A DNA stretch of 39,735 bases from Flavobacteriaceae bacterium (GCA_030726725.1 JANRDC010000011.1:1-39735); one strand, 5' to 3'; counted from the first letter of the stretch, positions 16,217-24,908 are shown. Numbers and translations: made by a program. Notes: generated by a model from the sequence alone, not told the origin.

Positions 16217-17077
16217 ATGGCCAACTTAAAAGAAATACGCAACAGAATCGCCTCCGTCTCTTCGACGATGCAGATCACCAGCGCCATGAAAATGGTGTCT
16301 GCTGCCAAGCTCAAGAAGGCACAAGACGCGATTACTGCCATGCGTCCTTACTCGGAGAAACTCACTGCACTGCTCGCCGCCCTAAACGAGAGCATTGAAA
16401 CCAGCGACGTGCGTCAATACGCTGAAGAACGCCCTGTAGAAAAGGTGCTTTTGGTCGCCATCACCTCAAACAGAGGCTTGTGTGGCGCGTTTAACACCAA
16501 TGTAGTTAAACAGACCTTGGCCTTGGCCGAACAGACCTATGCGGGCAAACAAGTCCACGTAGCTGCCATCGGCAAAAAAGCACAAGATGTGCTTTCCAAA
16601 AGACTTCCCGTGGTCGCCAACCACAGCAAGATTTTTGATCAATTGGATTTTGAAGGAGTTTCTGTCATCGCTCAAGACTTGATGGACCTTTATGCCGACG
16701 GTGCCTATGACCGCATTGTATTGATTTACAACCAGTTTAAGAACGCCGCTACCCAGATCGTTCAAACTGAGCAATTCTTGCCCTTGGCCCCTGTGGCACA
16801 AAGCGTATCCGGATCTGCGGACTATATCTTTGAGCCCAACAAAGAAGAGATTGTTAACTTTTTGGTGCCCAAAGCATTGAAGACCCAGCTCTACAAGGGG
16901 ATTAGGGATTCGTTTGCCAGTGAGCATGGAGCGCGTATGACCGCCATGCACAAAGCCACCGACAACGCAACAGCTTTGAGAAATCAATTGAAACTCACCT
17001 ACAACAAGGCGCGTCAGGCGGCGATTACCAATGAGATTTTGGAGATCGTCGGTGGGGCAGAGGCCTTGAACGGCTAG
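16217..17077 (+). CDS. atpG: F0F1 ATP synthase subunit gamma
   Basis: The 286-aa central rotor shaft. The N-terminal helix begins MANLKEIRNRIASVSSTMQITSAMKMVSAAKL, and the C-terminal helix has ARQAAITNEILEIVGGAEAL. Both are signatures of gamma, and together they form the coiled-coil axle. The middle Rossmann-like region includes TSNRGLCGAFNTNV. Length matches E. coli (287 aa). It is the last ATP synthase gene here, but the next gene starts only 2 bp later, so the transcript probably continues. Confidence 0.97.
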   Translation: MANLKEIRNRIASVSSTMQITSAMKMVSAAKLKKAQDAITAMRPYSEKLTALLAALNESIETSDVRQYAEERPVEKVLLVAITSNRGLCGAFNTNVVKQTLALAEQTYAGKQVHVAAIGKKAQDVLSKRLPVVANHSKIFDQLDFEGVSVIAQDLMDLYADGAYDRIVLIYNQFKNAATQIVQTEQFLPLAPVAQSVSGSADYIFEPNKEEIVNFLVPKALKTQLYKGIRDSFASEHGARMTAMHKATDNATALRNQLKLTYNKARQAAITNEILEIVGGAEALNG

Positions 17078-17079
17078 TT

Positions 17080-18549
17080 TTGCTGCAAAAACTGTTTCAA
17101 CAGACCTTCATCTACGGACTAGCCACTGTGCTGCCCCGGATGTTGTCTTTTTTGCTGCTTCCCCTCTATACTTTATTGCTGCAAACGGCTGATTTTGGAT
17201 CAGTTACCGTTTTGTTTTCGCTGTTTGCCGTATTTAATGTGGTCCTCGCTTATGGGATGGAAACCTCATTTTTTCGGTTTTTTCAAGAGAAAGAACAACA
17301 AGCGGCCGTCGTTTCCACAGCGCTGATTTCCTTGGTGGGGTCCACCCTGTTGTTTTTGGCCTTGGGCTTTTGGACAGCGCCTTCCATCGCCTCTTTGCTC
17401 GGATTGAGCACCAGATTGATTCATTATTCTTTGGGCATATTGGCCTTAGACGCCTTGGTCATCATTCCTTTTGCTTGGATGCGCGCCCGACAACTGCCCG
17501 GTAGATACGCTTTGGTCAAGGGGGTCAATGTCGCCCTAAATTTTGGGGCCAATGTTCTCTTGTTGTATTTCGTGCCCCTGTGGGCCGCCCAGGAACCCGA
17601 GTCAGTAGCGGCATTTTGGCACCAACCCGGACACGAGGTGGAATACGTTTTTTTGGCCAATCTATGGGCCAGCGCTCTCACACTGGTTTTGTTGTTGGGT
17701 TCATACACCCGCATCACCTGGCAATTTGATTGGTCCATTTGGAAGCGCATGATGCGCTACAGCACACCTGTGATGATCGCAGGACTCGCATTTGTGGTGA
17801 ATGAGGTATTTGATAAAATTCTGCTTTCCTGGTTGTTGCCCACAGATGTGGCGGCCAGCGAGCTGGGCCAGTACGCAGCCTGCTATAAGTTGTCGGTGTT
17901 TATGACCCTATACGCTACGGCGTTTAGGCTGGGCATCGAACCCTTTTTTTTCAGCCAGATCAAGGCCAAAAACCCACAGAATGCCTATGCCCTAGTCACT
18001 TATTATTTTGTGTTGATCGGTTCTGTGCTCTTGTTGGGCGTCATGGCTTGGGCGCATCCGCTTAAGGAGTTGTTGATTAGAAACAGCGATTATTGGCCTG
18101 CAATGAAGGTGGTGCCGCTGATTCTGATCGGAAGCTTTTGCTTGGGTATCTACCACAACTTGTCTGTTTGGTATAAGGTAACTGACCGTACGGGCGTTGG
18201 GGCCTTGATTTCCATGGTAGCGGCCGCGATCACCATCCTGCTCAATTTTTGGCTGATACCTACTTTGGGTTATATGGCTTCGGCCATAGCTACCCTCGCC
18301 GCTTATGCCACCATGATGTTCTTGTCCTATTTCTGGGGCAGAAAAGCGTATTACATTCCCTATGACCTCAAGGGTATCGGGGCCTATTTTTTCGGATCCA
18401 TCCTGCTTTCACTCTTGGTGTTTTATGTGTTTGACGGGATTCCATACTTGGGGTATGTGCTGTTTTTCGCGTATCTTGCTGCTGTTTTTTTGATCGAATA
18501 CCGCAAATCAAAAACCTCACCCATCCATGGAGATCAAACTGATCAATAA
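17080..18549 (+). CDS. lipid-linked oligosaccharide flippase (Wzx/MOP superfamily)
   Basis: A 489-aa polytopic protein with about 12-14 hydrophobic segments, starting [21 protein letters not shown], the entry helix of the polysaccharide biosynthesis (RfbX/Wzx-like) MATE-related family. It would move undecaprenyl-linked glycan units to the periplasmic face; the substrate is not identifiable. The start is TTG 17080, 2 bp after the atpG stop, chosen because the first conserved helix starts at once and no nearby ATG precedes it. The 3' end overlaps dut by 23 bp. An alternative role in peptidoglycan precursor flipping is possible but less likely. Confidence 0.85.
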   Translation: MLQKLFQQTFIYGLATVLPRMLSFLLLPLYTLLLQTADFGSVTVLFSLFAVFNVVLAYGMETSFFRFFQEKEQQAAVVSTALISLVGSTLLFLALGFWTAPSIASLLGLSTRLIHYSLGILALDALVIIPFAWMRARQLPGRYALVKGVNVALNFGANVLLLYFVPLWAAQEPESVAAFWHQPGHEVEYVFLANLWASALTLVLLLGSYTRITWQFDWSIWKRMMRYSTPVMIAGLAFVVNEVFDKILLSWLLPTDVAASELGQYAACYKLSVFMTLYATAFRLGIEPFFFSQIKAKNPQNAYALVTYYFVLIGSVLLLGVMAWAHPLKELLIRNSDYWPAMKVVPLILIGSFCLGIYHNLSVWYKVTDRTGVGALISMVAAAITILLNFWLIPTLGYMASAIATLAAYATMMFLSYFWGRKAYYIPYDLKGIGAYFFGSILLSLLVFYVFDGIPYLGYVLFFAYLAAVFLIEYRKSKTSPIHGDQTDQ

Positions 18550-18961
18550 GTCACATCACCCGCTGCCACAATACGAAACTCAGGCTTCTGCCGGGGTTGA
18601 TTTAAGGGCTTATTTGCCCCAGCCCATAGTGCTCAAACCTATGGAGCGCGTATTGATTCCCACAGGTTTATACCTTGAATTGCCCCTGGGCGTTGAAGCC
18701 CAAGTGCGCTCGCGTTCTGGACTGGCCTTAAAAAAAGGGATCGCCGTGCTCAATGCACCAGGTACGGTAGATGCGGACTACCGAGGCGAGGTAGGGGTTA
18801 TATTGATCAACCTCTCTACAGAAGATTTCCCCATTCAGGACGGGGACCGTATCGCCCAACTCGTTTTGGCGCGTCACGAGCGCGCATCTTGGCAGTTGGT
18901 CGAAGAACTCTCGTCCAGCGACCGGGGTACAGGAGGTTTTGGCAGCACAGGAATTCAATAG
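18527..18961 (+). CDS. dut: dUTP diphosphatase (dUTPase)
   Basis: A 144-aa homotrimeric dUTPase that hydrolyses dUTP to dUMP and PPi, keeping uracil out of DNA and supplying dUMP for thymidylate synthesis. All five family motifs are present in order: AGVDLRA (22-28), RSRSGLA (about 64-70), [13 protein letters not shown] (about 81-93) with the catalytic Asp, RIAQLV, and the C-terminal P-loop-like [10 protein letters not shown]. It overlaps the flippase 3' end by 23 bp, and the DUF4292 gene follows 6 bp after its stop, within what looks like one operon. Confidence 0.97.
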   Translation: MEIKLINKSHHPLPQYETQASAGVDLRAYLPQPIVLKPMERVLIPTGLYLELPLGVEAQVRSRSGLALKKGIAVLNAPGTVDADYRGEVGVILINLSTEDFPIQDGDRIAQLVLARHERASWQLVEELSSSDRGTGGFGSTGIQ

Positions 18962-18967
18962 ATAGAG

Positions 18968-19813
18968 ATGCGCGTAGCTAGGGTACTTTTGGGAGTTTTG
19001 TCCTTGTGGATGATGGCCAGTTGTGGTTCAGCCCGCAAAGCTACCGCTTCGCAAACGTCCGACAACACAGGCGCAGCAGGCGCTCAAATCGCATCCAGCC
19101 AGGCTTTAAGCTCGGTTAGCGCCAAAGACATCATCAAGGCTGTCAAGGACAGGAACACCGGTACAGTGACCGCCTTAAACGGCAAAATCAAAGCCACGCT
19201 GATACAGAAAGACCAAGAGCAAAGTGTGCCCTTGACTTTCCGTATGGTTCGGGGCAAAGGTATTTGGCTCAGCGCCCTGTTTGGGGTAGCTAAGGCCATG
19301 ATTACCCCCAAAGAAGTTTCGTTTTACAGCAGCGTAAACAACCTTTATTTCACCGGTACGTTTGAAGAGTTAAGCGACTACGTCGGCGTAGCCGTCGACT
19401 ATGAAATGTTGGAGCGCCTTTTCTTGGGCGAATCTCTGCTGCCACTCAAACCCGGAAAGACCTCGGTCACTTATGTAGATGACCAATACCGCTTGGTGCC
19501 TGAGCGCATGAGTGCCTTGTTTTCTTGGTGGTTGGACATACACCCCAAAGACTATACCTTGACCAGGGCTTCACTCTCCGACAGCCAAGGGCGCGGAGCT
19601 GTTTCCATGGCTTATGCCAATTACGCTTCTGTGGCGGGGGTTTGGCTGCCGGGCAACCTTTCCTTGACCGCTGAAAGCAAAAACACAGCCCTTAAATTGG
19701 ATCTGGAGTTTAAACAATGGGAACCCAACAAACCCCTTTCATTTCCCTATAAAATCCCCGAGGGATTAAACCGAATCCATTTGGCCAAAAAAGCCCCACT
19801 GTCCCATGAGTAA
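18968..19813 (+). CDS. DUF4292 family lipoprotein
   Basis: A 281-aa protein with a lipoprotein signal peptide ending MMASC (lipidated Cys19). A Ser/Thr/Ala-rich linker of about 30 residues follows, then a beta-rich domain with alternating strands such as TVTALNGKIKATLI and GVWLPGNLSLTAE. The fold resembles LolA/LolB-type outer-membrane lipoprotein-handling proteins, and DUF4292 is the flavobacterial family I recognise here. It lies between dut and the EnvC-like gene and overlaps the latter by 8 bp. A role in outer-membrane maintenance is inferred from fold type and location; no active site is visible. Confidence 0.82.
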   Translation: MRVARVLLGVLSLWMMASCGSARKATASQTSDNTGAAGAQIASSQALSSVSAKDIIKAVKDRNTGTVTALNGKIKATLIQKDQEQSVPLTFRMVRGKGIWLSALFGVAKAMITPKEVSFYSSVNNLYFTGTFEELSDYVGVAVDYEMLERLFLGESLLPLKPGKTSVTYVDDQYRLVPERMSALFSWWLDIHPKDYTLTRASLSDSQGRGAVSMAYANYASVAGVWLPGNLSLTAESKNTALKLDLEFKQWEPNKPLSFPYKIPEGLNRIHLAKKAPLSHE

Positions 19814-21053
19814 GCAGTTTCACTTTATTTTGATGGTGTTGTTGGCCACCGGATTGGCCTGGGGACAGAGCGACCAAAAGAAGTTGGAAGCCCAACGTAC
19901 AGCCCTCCAAAAAGAGATTGCACAAATAGATCAATTGTTGTTTAAGCAAAAGAAGATGCGCTTGGACGTAGCTGATGATATTCAAGACCTCAATAAAAAA
20001 GTAAAAGTGCGGGAGGAATTGATTTCCGTAACCAGCCGGCAAGTTCGGGCGCTTGAACAAGCCATCAAAGACCGCAAATACAGAATCACCCTTTTGGAAC
20101 AGGAACTGACCTCCCTGAAAAAAGACTACGCCGCCTTGATCCAACAATCCTATAAACAAGGGCTTCAAAAGTCCAGATTGTTGTTTCTCTTGTCCGCAGC
20201 TGATTTTAATCAAGCCATTAAGCGCTATCAATACTTAAAGCAATACGCTCAATTCCGCAAAAAACAGGGGGAGGAAATCATCGCCCGTACGGAGGAAATT
20301 GCCCGCGAAACCGCCGAGCTTGAAAAGGAGCAGGCCGCCAAAAAGATCTTGGTAGACGAAAACACCCAGGCCCGCAAGACTTTGTTGACCGAAAAAAATC
20401 AGCTCCAGAACTCTTTGGCAGAAATCAAGCGCAACGAGCGCAGTTATCAGGCCACCATGGCGGCCAAAAAACGCCAAGCAGATGCTTTGGAGGACAAGAT
20501 CGAAGAATTGATTCGGGCTTCTATCGCGGCCAACAACGCCAAAAATGCCCCGAGTAAAACCGCAACTGGCAGCGCTCCCGCCACCAAAAAATCCGCAGGA
20601 GCTTCTTTTGTGCTCACCCCAGAGGCCAAAAGGGTCGCTGATGGATTCAGCGCCAACAAAGGCAAATTGATATGGCCCGTAGAGCGCGGTGTCCGCAAAC
20701 AGGGGTTTGGGGTATATTCAGATCCGGTTTATCCAGGGATCAAACACCAGAGCAACGGAGTGATCATCGCCACCCCTCCGGGATCCAAAGCGCGTTCGAT
20801 CTACGAAGGTGAAGTAATCGCTATCCTCCAAGTACCTGGCGGGAAGTTGGGTGTACAGGTCAAGCACGGTAACTACATCAGCACCTACTACAACCTCTCA
20901 GAAGTCTATGTAAAAAAAGGAGATCGGGTGCGCGAAAAGCAGGATTTAGGGCTGATCCACACCTCATCTCTCGATGGCCAATCCATCCTTAAGTTCTACC
21001 TCTATCAGAACGCTACCCGCCTAAATCCGCAGCTGTGGGTATACCAATTATAA
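19806..21053 (+). CDS. EnvC-like LytM (M23) factor, predicted catalytically inactive
   Basis: A 415-aa periplasmic protein: signal peptide (MSKQFHFILMVLLATGLAWGQ), long coiled coil (about residues 23-245), Ala/Ser/Lys linker, then a LytM/M23 domain (about 286-412). Active M23 enzymes carry Zn ligands in HxxxD and HxH. Here the first motif reads KHQSNG (H314 but no Asp partner at the usual place), the later HLS is NLS (N363), and the final HxH is KFY (about 396). Loss of these ligands matches EnvC-type proteins, which activate cell-separation amidases rather than cut peptidoglycan. A terminator (21172-21196) closes the unit. Confidence 0.88.
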   Translation: MSKQFHFILMVLLATGLAWGQSDQKKLEAQRTALQKEIAQIDQLLFKQKKMRLDVADDIQDLNKKVKVREELISVTSRQVRALEQAIKDRKYRITLLEQELTSLKKDYAALIQQSYKQGLQKSRLLFLLSAADFNQAIKRYQYLKQYAQFRKKQGEEIIARTEEIARETAELEKEQAAKKILVDENTQARKTLLTEKNQLQNSLAEIKRNERSYQATMAAKKRQADALEDKIEELIRASIAANNAKNAPSKTATGSAPATKKSAGASFVLTPEAKRVADGFSANKGKLIWPVERGVRKQGFGVYSDPVYPGIKHQSNGVIIATPPGSKARSIYEGEVIAILQVPGGKLGVQVKHGNYISTYYNLSEVYVKKGDRVREKQDLGLIHTSSLDGQSILKFYLYQNATRLNPQLWVYQL

Positions 21054-21098
21054 TACTCTCATTATAATAAGACCTTTTTTTATCCCCTAAACTAGTTT

Positions 21099-21196
21099 TA
21101 GATTTGCCTTATCTATTGGAAAAAAAGTGTCTTCTGATTCCATCTGACTTACCTACTAGATGCTTTTTATGCCCCGCCCCCAAAGCGGGGTTTTTT
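21099..21196 (+). ncRNA. possible small RNA with own -7 box and terminator
   Basis: A perfect -7 match TAGATTTG (21099-21106), with a T7 run 17 bp upstream in place of -33 TTTG, lies after the EnvC-like gene. A transcript started around 21112 would end at the terminator hairpin 21172-21196, giving roughly 80-85 nt. A weak internal stem (CATCT ... AGATG) is present. No coding region is evident. It may equally be a simple 3' UTR. Confidence 0.3.
21172..21196 (+). terminator. intrinsic terminator downstream of the EnvC-like gene
   Basis: CCCCGC (21172-21177) pairs with GCGGGG (21185-21190) around a 7-nt loop and is followed by TTTTTT (21191-21196). It is the first good plus-strand terminator after the start of the atp operon. 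Confidence 0.88.
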
Positions 21197-21201
21197 ATGC
21201 C

Positions 21202-21228
21202 AAAAAAAAACCCAGCACTGAGCTGGGT
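21202..21228 (-). terminator. intrinsic terminator of the thioesterase gene
   Basis: Read on the minus strand, a 7-bp stem (plus 21210-21216 with 21222-21228, 5-nt loop) is followed by nine T residues (plus A-run 21202-21210). It lies tail to tail with the plus-strand terminator at 21172-21196. Confidence 0.88.
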
Positions 21229-21246
21229 CTATGAGGCGTAAATCGA

Positions 21247-21768
21247 TTAGGCTGGTAAAAAAAGCGCCTTGAGCTCTGTAGCATCTTGTGGGTTCATCCG
21301 CCCAGCCAACACCAAACTCAGCTGTTTGCGCCTCAGGGCAGCGTCGTAACGGCTTTTTTCTAAATCAGTTTCAGGCAATAGCTCAGGAACGGCGGTTGGG
21401 GCACCTGATTCATCTACGGCGACAAAGGTATAGATGGCCTCATTGGCCTTTAGGCGAGCGCCGCTGACCCGGTCTTCCATCCACACATCGATATAGACTT
21501 CCATGGAGGTGTTAAAGGCACGGGAAACAGCAGCTTCAACAGTGACTACACTGCCTAAGGGCACAGGGCGATTAAAGGCCACGTGGTTGACCGAAGCGGT
21601 TACTGTGATGCGTCTGCTGTGTCTTCTCGCCGCAATGCTGGCAGCGCGGTCCATGCGGGCGAGCAATTCTCCGCCAAACAGGTTGTTGAGCGGATTGGTC
21701 TCAGAAGGGAGGACCATGTCTGTCATGGTGGTTCTGGACTCCGAGGGGGTCTTGGGGGGTAAGGACAT
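21247..21768 (-). CDS. acyl-CoA thioesterase, hotdog fold (BFIT/YciA type)
   Basis: A 173-aa single-hotdog acyl-CoA hydrolase. The N-terminal block TTMTDMVLPSETNPLNNLFGG carries the substrate/catalytic loop of the family, where an N..G segment caps the helix. It is followed by a hotdog helix (ELLARMDRAASIAA) and strands such as VTASVNHVAFNRPVPLGS. It releases free fatty acids and CoA in the cytoplasm; chain-length preference cannot be read. The TTG at 21786 would add six residues, but ATG 21768 fits better because it lies 1 bp after the upstream SPOR gene's stop. It ends in its own terminator. Confidence 0.92.
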   Translation of the reverse strand: MSLPPKTPSESRTTMTDMVLPSETNPLNNLFGGELLARMDRAASIAARRHSRRITVTASVNHVAFNRPVPLGSVVTVEAAVSRAFNTSMEVYIDVWMEDRVSGARLKANEAIYTFVAVDESGAPTAVPELLPETDLEKSRYDAALRRKQLSLVLAGRMNPQDATELKALFLPA

Positions 21769-21769
21769 C

Positions 21770-22714
21770 TTAAGGGGTTTGAACAAGTAGCCAAGCGTCT
21801 TTAGCGCCGAGCTTTTTCACGCGTTCCAATAAGGTGCGCGCTGTGTTTTCTTGTGGATAAGCACCAAAAACCACCTGGTGTAAACCAAATCTGTTTTGGC
21901 CGATGATCGCGGCGTCCACATATCCTTGAGCGCGCAGTTGGGAGAGTTTCTTTTCCGCGTTGTCAGACATTTTGAAGGCGCCGGCCACCACAGAATACAT
22001 CTGTGTGGGGGCTGTTTCCGCAACGGTTGCTTCAGCGACTAGGGAAAGTGCAGGAAGCGTGGTGGGGTTTTGGTAAAAGAAGGTGGCTTCGTGAATTTCG
22101 CGCTCCAAAGCGATGCCGGCTTCTTTTTGCGCCCAAGCCAGGTTTTGGCGGTAGGTGTTGTTTTGGTACACGCCTAAGGCGGTAGCGATGGCCACCATAC
22201 CGACTGCGGCATATTGCATCCAAGGGCGCAGAGACACCACTGGTTTTTCTGGAGTTTCCACCGCTTGAGCCACTACAGTTAATTCCGCTGCTTTGGCGGC
22301 CAATGGATCCGACTGAACCGCAGAAAGTCCAAATGCGGCTCTGAGGTAGTTGGTGGTTTTGTAGGATTCAAACTGCAGTTTTCCGCTTTTTGAACGGCTG
22401 ATGTGTCCCAGTTCGGCCAAATCAAGACTGCTGCCTTGGGCCAATGCCGCCTCCCACGCACCTACGCTTTGAGCGACAAATTCCATCGCCTGGTCATAGG
22501 AGATCCCTTGACAACTGGCGACATAGGACACCAAAAGCCCGTCACCGATCTTTATCTGCTCGTTAAAGGATATCGCTTTGCTGGGCGGATAAAAGGTGTG
22601 AGTTTTGGGGGAAAATACCGCTGAAATGTTGTGGGTCAAGAACGCGCCAAACCCAGGAACAACCACGCATTGGTGTCTGTAGAGCAAGGGCGTAATGTAG
22701 GTGGTTAAGGACAT
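21770..22714 (-). CDS. HU-CCDC81 domain / SPOR domain membrane protein
   Basis: A 314-aa single-pass protein. The N-terminal ~125 residues resemble the bacterial HU-CCDC81 domain (start LTTYITPLLYRHQCVVVPGFGAFL, then the SFNEQIKIGDGLL block), related to the HU DNA-binding fold. A membrane helix follows at about residues 174-194 (MQYAAVGMVAIATALGVY). The C-terminal ~75 residues form a SPOR domain (MYSVVAGAFKMSDNAEKKLSQL ... QVVFGAYP), which binds denuded glycan strands at division sites. The topology puts the HU-like domain in the cytoplasm and SPOR in the periplasm. ATG 22714 is chosen over the upstream extension. It is divergent from dprA with 22 bp between starts. Confidence 0.87.
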   Translation of the reverse strand: MSLTTYITPLLYRHQCVVVPGFGAFLTHNISAVFSPKTHTFYPPSKAISFNEQIKIGDGLLVSYVASCQGISYDQAMEFVAQSVGAWEAALAQGSSLDLAELGHISRSKSGKLQFESYKTTNYLRAAFGLSAVQSDPLAAKAAELTVVAQAVETPEKPVVSLRPWMQYAAVGMVAIATALGVYQNNTYRQNLAWAQKEAGIALEREIHEATFFYQNPTTLPALSLVAEATVAETAPTQMYSVVAGAFKMSDNAEKKLSQLRAQGYVDAAIIGQNRFGLHQVVFGAYPQENTARTLLERVKKLGAKDAWLLVQTP

Positions 22715-22736
22715 AGAGCAAAGATGTAAAAATTTT

Positions 22737-23924
22737 ATGGGCACACAAACCCCTTTGAACGAAAATTATAAACAATATCCCACTCCTGAGGCTTGTCCAG
22801 AAAACGAGGCGTTGGCGGTGCTGCGCTTGCAGATCGCACAAGGCCTTGGCGTTCAAAGCGCCCACCAATTGCTTCGATTAAGCGGTACCGCATCAGCCCT
22901 CTGGGACCCTACCTGTGAAGACCAAGTTCACGCGCAAACCCAGGCGCGTGAAAAGTTTCCCGATCTATTTTCCTCCAGGACCCAGGAGCGCGCGCTCAGG
23001 GAGTGGGAGCGCGTCCAGTCCTCGGGACTTTGGGTGTGGTGCTTGACCTCAGGGCCATACCCCCACAACCTCAAGCAGTGTCCGGACGCACCCCTGATGC
23101 TTTTTGGTCGAGGGCCCTTGTCCGCCCTGGAGTTGCACCATCCTCGCCGCCACAACAAGTTGATCTCCGTGGTGGGCACCCGCAGCATGACCCAGTACGC
23201 ATCTGATTTTTTGATCGATTTTGCCGCAGACCTGGCCCATACAGGGGCAGTTATTGTCAGTGGGCTCGCTCAAGGAGTCGACATCACAGCGCAAATAGCG
23301 GCCTACAAAAACGGATTGCCCACCATTTCCTGTTTGGCACACGGCATGCACCAAATCTATCCCGCCCAACACAAAAAGTACCTGCCTTTGCTTTTGGAGC
23401 AAGGGGGGTTAATCACTGAGTATTGGTATGGAGAGCGGGCTCAGCCCGCTCAATTTGTGCGCAGAAACCGAATCATTGCAGGGCTTTCTGAAGTGACCTT
23501 AGTGGTGGAGTCGCCCCGAAAAGGGGGCAGTATGATCACGGCCCACCTGGCTAAGTCTTATGAACGCACGCTATGTGCGGTGCCCGGCAGAATCAGCGAT
23601 CCCATCAGCGCGGGTTGTTTGGACGTATTGGCCAGGCCCGATTACGCCCATGTAGTGCGTCACGCAGCCGATCTTTTTCGGCATATGGGTTGGGATGATT
23701 TTGTGCCCCAAACCAGACAGTGGGTGGTGCCTGAATTGAATTTGGCCCAGCAGGACGTATTGCGCGCTCTGCGCTTGCGGGGACGCGCCACCGCAGACCA
23801 TTTGTCGCAAGACACCCAAAGACCTGTTTCCGAGGTGTTGGGTTTGCTGTTGGGTTTGGAAATAGCTGGTGTGCTTTACCGTTTGGAGGGCGGGTGGTAT
23901 GCCCCCAAAACCGGGGGAAACTAG
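22737..23924 (+). CDS. dprA: DNA-processing protein DprA
   Basis: A 395-aa protein that binds ssDNA and loads RecA during natural transformation. A short N-terminal helical region is followed by the Rossmann-type core (about residues 140-330) with LISVVGTRSMTQYASDF, SGLAQGVDITAQIAAY and FVRRNRIIAGLSEVTLVVE, and a C-terminal winged-helix-like domain (about 335-390). ATG 22737 is preferred to GTG 22701, which would start inside the divergent HU/SPOR gene. A perfect GC-rich palindrome lies within the coding region (23433-23451). The stop shares CTAG with the convergent trpS stop. recA lies about 1.1 kb downstream. Confidence 0.93.
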   Translation: MGTQTPLNENYKQYPTPEACPENEALAVLRLQIAQGLGVQSAHQLLRLSGTASALWDPTCEDQVHAQTQAREKFPDLFSSRTQERALREWERVQSSGLWVWCLTSGPYPHNLKQCPDAPLMLFGRGPLSALELHHPRRHNKLISVVGTRSMTQYASDFLIDFAADLAHTGAVIVSGLAQGVDITAQIAAYKNGLPTISCLAHGMHQIYPAQHKKYLPLLLEQGGLITEYWYGERAQPAQFVRRNRIIAGLSEVTLVVESPRKGGSMITAHLAKSYERTLCAVPGRISDPISAGCLDVLARPDYAHVVRHAADLFRHMGWDDFVPQTRQWVVPELNLAQQDVLRALRLRGRATADHLSQDTQRPVSEVLGLLLGLEIAGVLYRLEGGWYAPKTGGN

Positions 23925-24889
23925 TAGCCCAGTTTTTCGCGCACCCGGTCCAATACCCCCTGGGCGACCAAACGGGCTTTAGCTGCCCCAACAGCCAGGG
24001 CGTCATCGATCTCTTGCGGATGATCCATATAGTGCGCAAAACGTGCTCGGGGTTCCGCAAATCGCTCAAGCACAGCGTCTAGCAAAGCTTTTTTGGCGTG
24101 GCCGAATCCGTAGCCTCCAGCCGAGTATTGGGCCCGCATCTCCGCGACTTGATCGGGTGTGGCGATGTGTTGATAGAGGGCAAATACCGCGCAGGTATCC
24201 GGATTCTTGGGTTCTTCTAATGGGGTGCTGTCGGTCAAAATCCCCATGATTTGTTTTTTAAGTTCTTTTTCGGGCAAGAAAATATCGATGGTATTCCCCT
24301 TGCTTTTGCTCATTTTCCCCCCGTCTGTTCCCGGAATATACATGGTGTCTTCCTGCACCTTGGCCTCAGGAAGCACAAATGTTTCCCCGAACTGGGCGTG
24401 AAAACGCATAGCTACGTCTCGGGTCATTTCCAAGTGTTGGAGCTGATCTTTACCCACAGGTACAAAGGCGGCATCGTAGATCAAAATGTCTGCAGCCATC
24501 AACATCGGATAGCTGAACAGCCCGGCATTGACATCTTCAAGCCGGTCTGCTTTGTCTTTAAACGAATGAGCCAAGGTCAGTCTTTGGTAGGGAAAAAAAC
24601 AGTTGAGGTACCAGGCCAGTTCAGTGACTATCGGCACATCGCTCTGTTTGTAAAACACGGTTTTGTCCACATCTAAACCAAAAGCCAGCCATGTAGCGGC
24701 AGTGGCCCGAGTGTTGAAACGCAACTGTTCCGCATCTTTGATTTGGGTAAGTGAATGCAGATCAGCAATAAACAAAAAAGAGTCGTTTTCCGGTTTTTGT
24801 GCCCAGGCCAATGCGGGTATAATCGCCCCCAAAATATTGCCTAAATGCGGGGTTCCAGTGCTTTGAATGCCAGTGAGAATGCGCGCCAT
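23921..24889 (-). CDS. trpS: tryptophanyl-tRNA synthetase
   Basis: A 322-aa class I aminoacyl-tRNA synthetase that charges tRNA-Trp. The HIGH-type motif is TGTPHLGNILGA (about residues 11-22) and the KMSKS motif is perfect (KMSKSKGN, near 195). The ADLHSLTQ segment (about 43-50) is characteristic of bacterial TrpRS. Length is normal (E. coli 334 aa). The promoter -7 box TATATTTG lies about 20 nt upstream. The stop overlaps the convergent dprA stop by 4 bp with no terminator between them. Confidence 0.97.
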   Translation of the reverse strand: MARILTGIQSTGTPHLGNILGAIIPALAWAQKPENDSFLFIADLHSLTQIKDAEQLRFNTRATAATWLAFGLDVDKTVFYKQSDVPIVTELAWYLNCFFPYQRLTLAHSFKDKADRLEDVNAGLFSYPMLMAADILIYDAAFVPVGKDQLQHLEMTRDVAMRFHAQFGETFVLPEAKVQEDTMYIPGTDGGKMSKSKGNTIDIFLPEKELKKQIMGILTDSTPLEEPKNPDTCAVFALYQHIATPDQVAEMRAQYSAGGYGFGHAKKALLDAVLERFAEPRARFAHYMDHPQEIDDALAVGAAKARLVAQGVLDRVREKLGY

Positions 24890-24908
24890 AACGTGTCAAT
24901 GAATGGGC

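Noticed and set aside
16466-16987. 173-codon minus-strand frame inside atpG
   Set aside because: Antisense to a gene with clear gamma-subunit signatures at both ends; no recognisable domain.
19710-20231. 173-codon minus-strand frame over the DUF4292/EnvC-like junction
   Set aside because: Leu/Gln/Phe-rich mirror of a Lys/Glu-rich coiled-coil coding region, which routinely gives open antisense frames.
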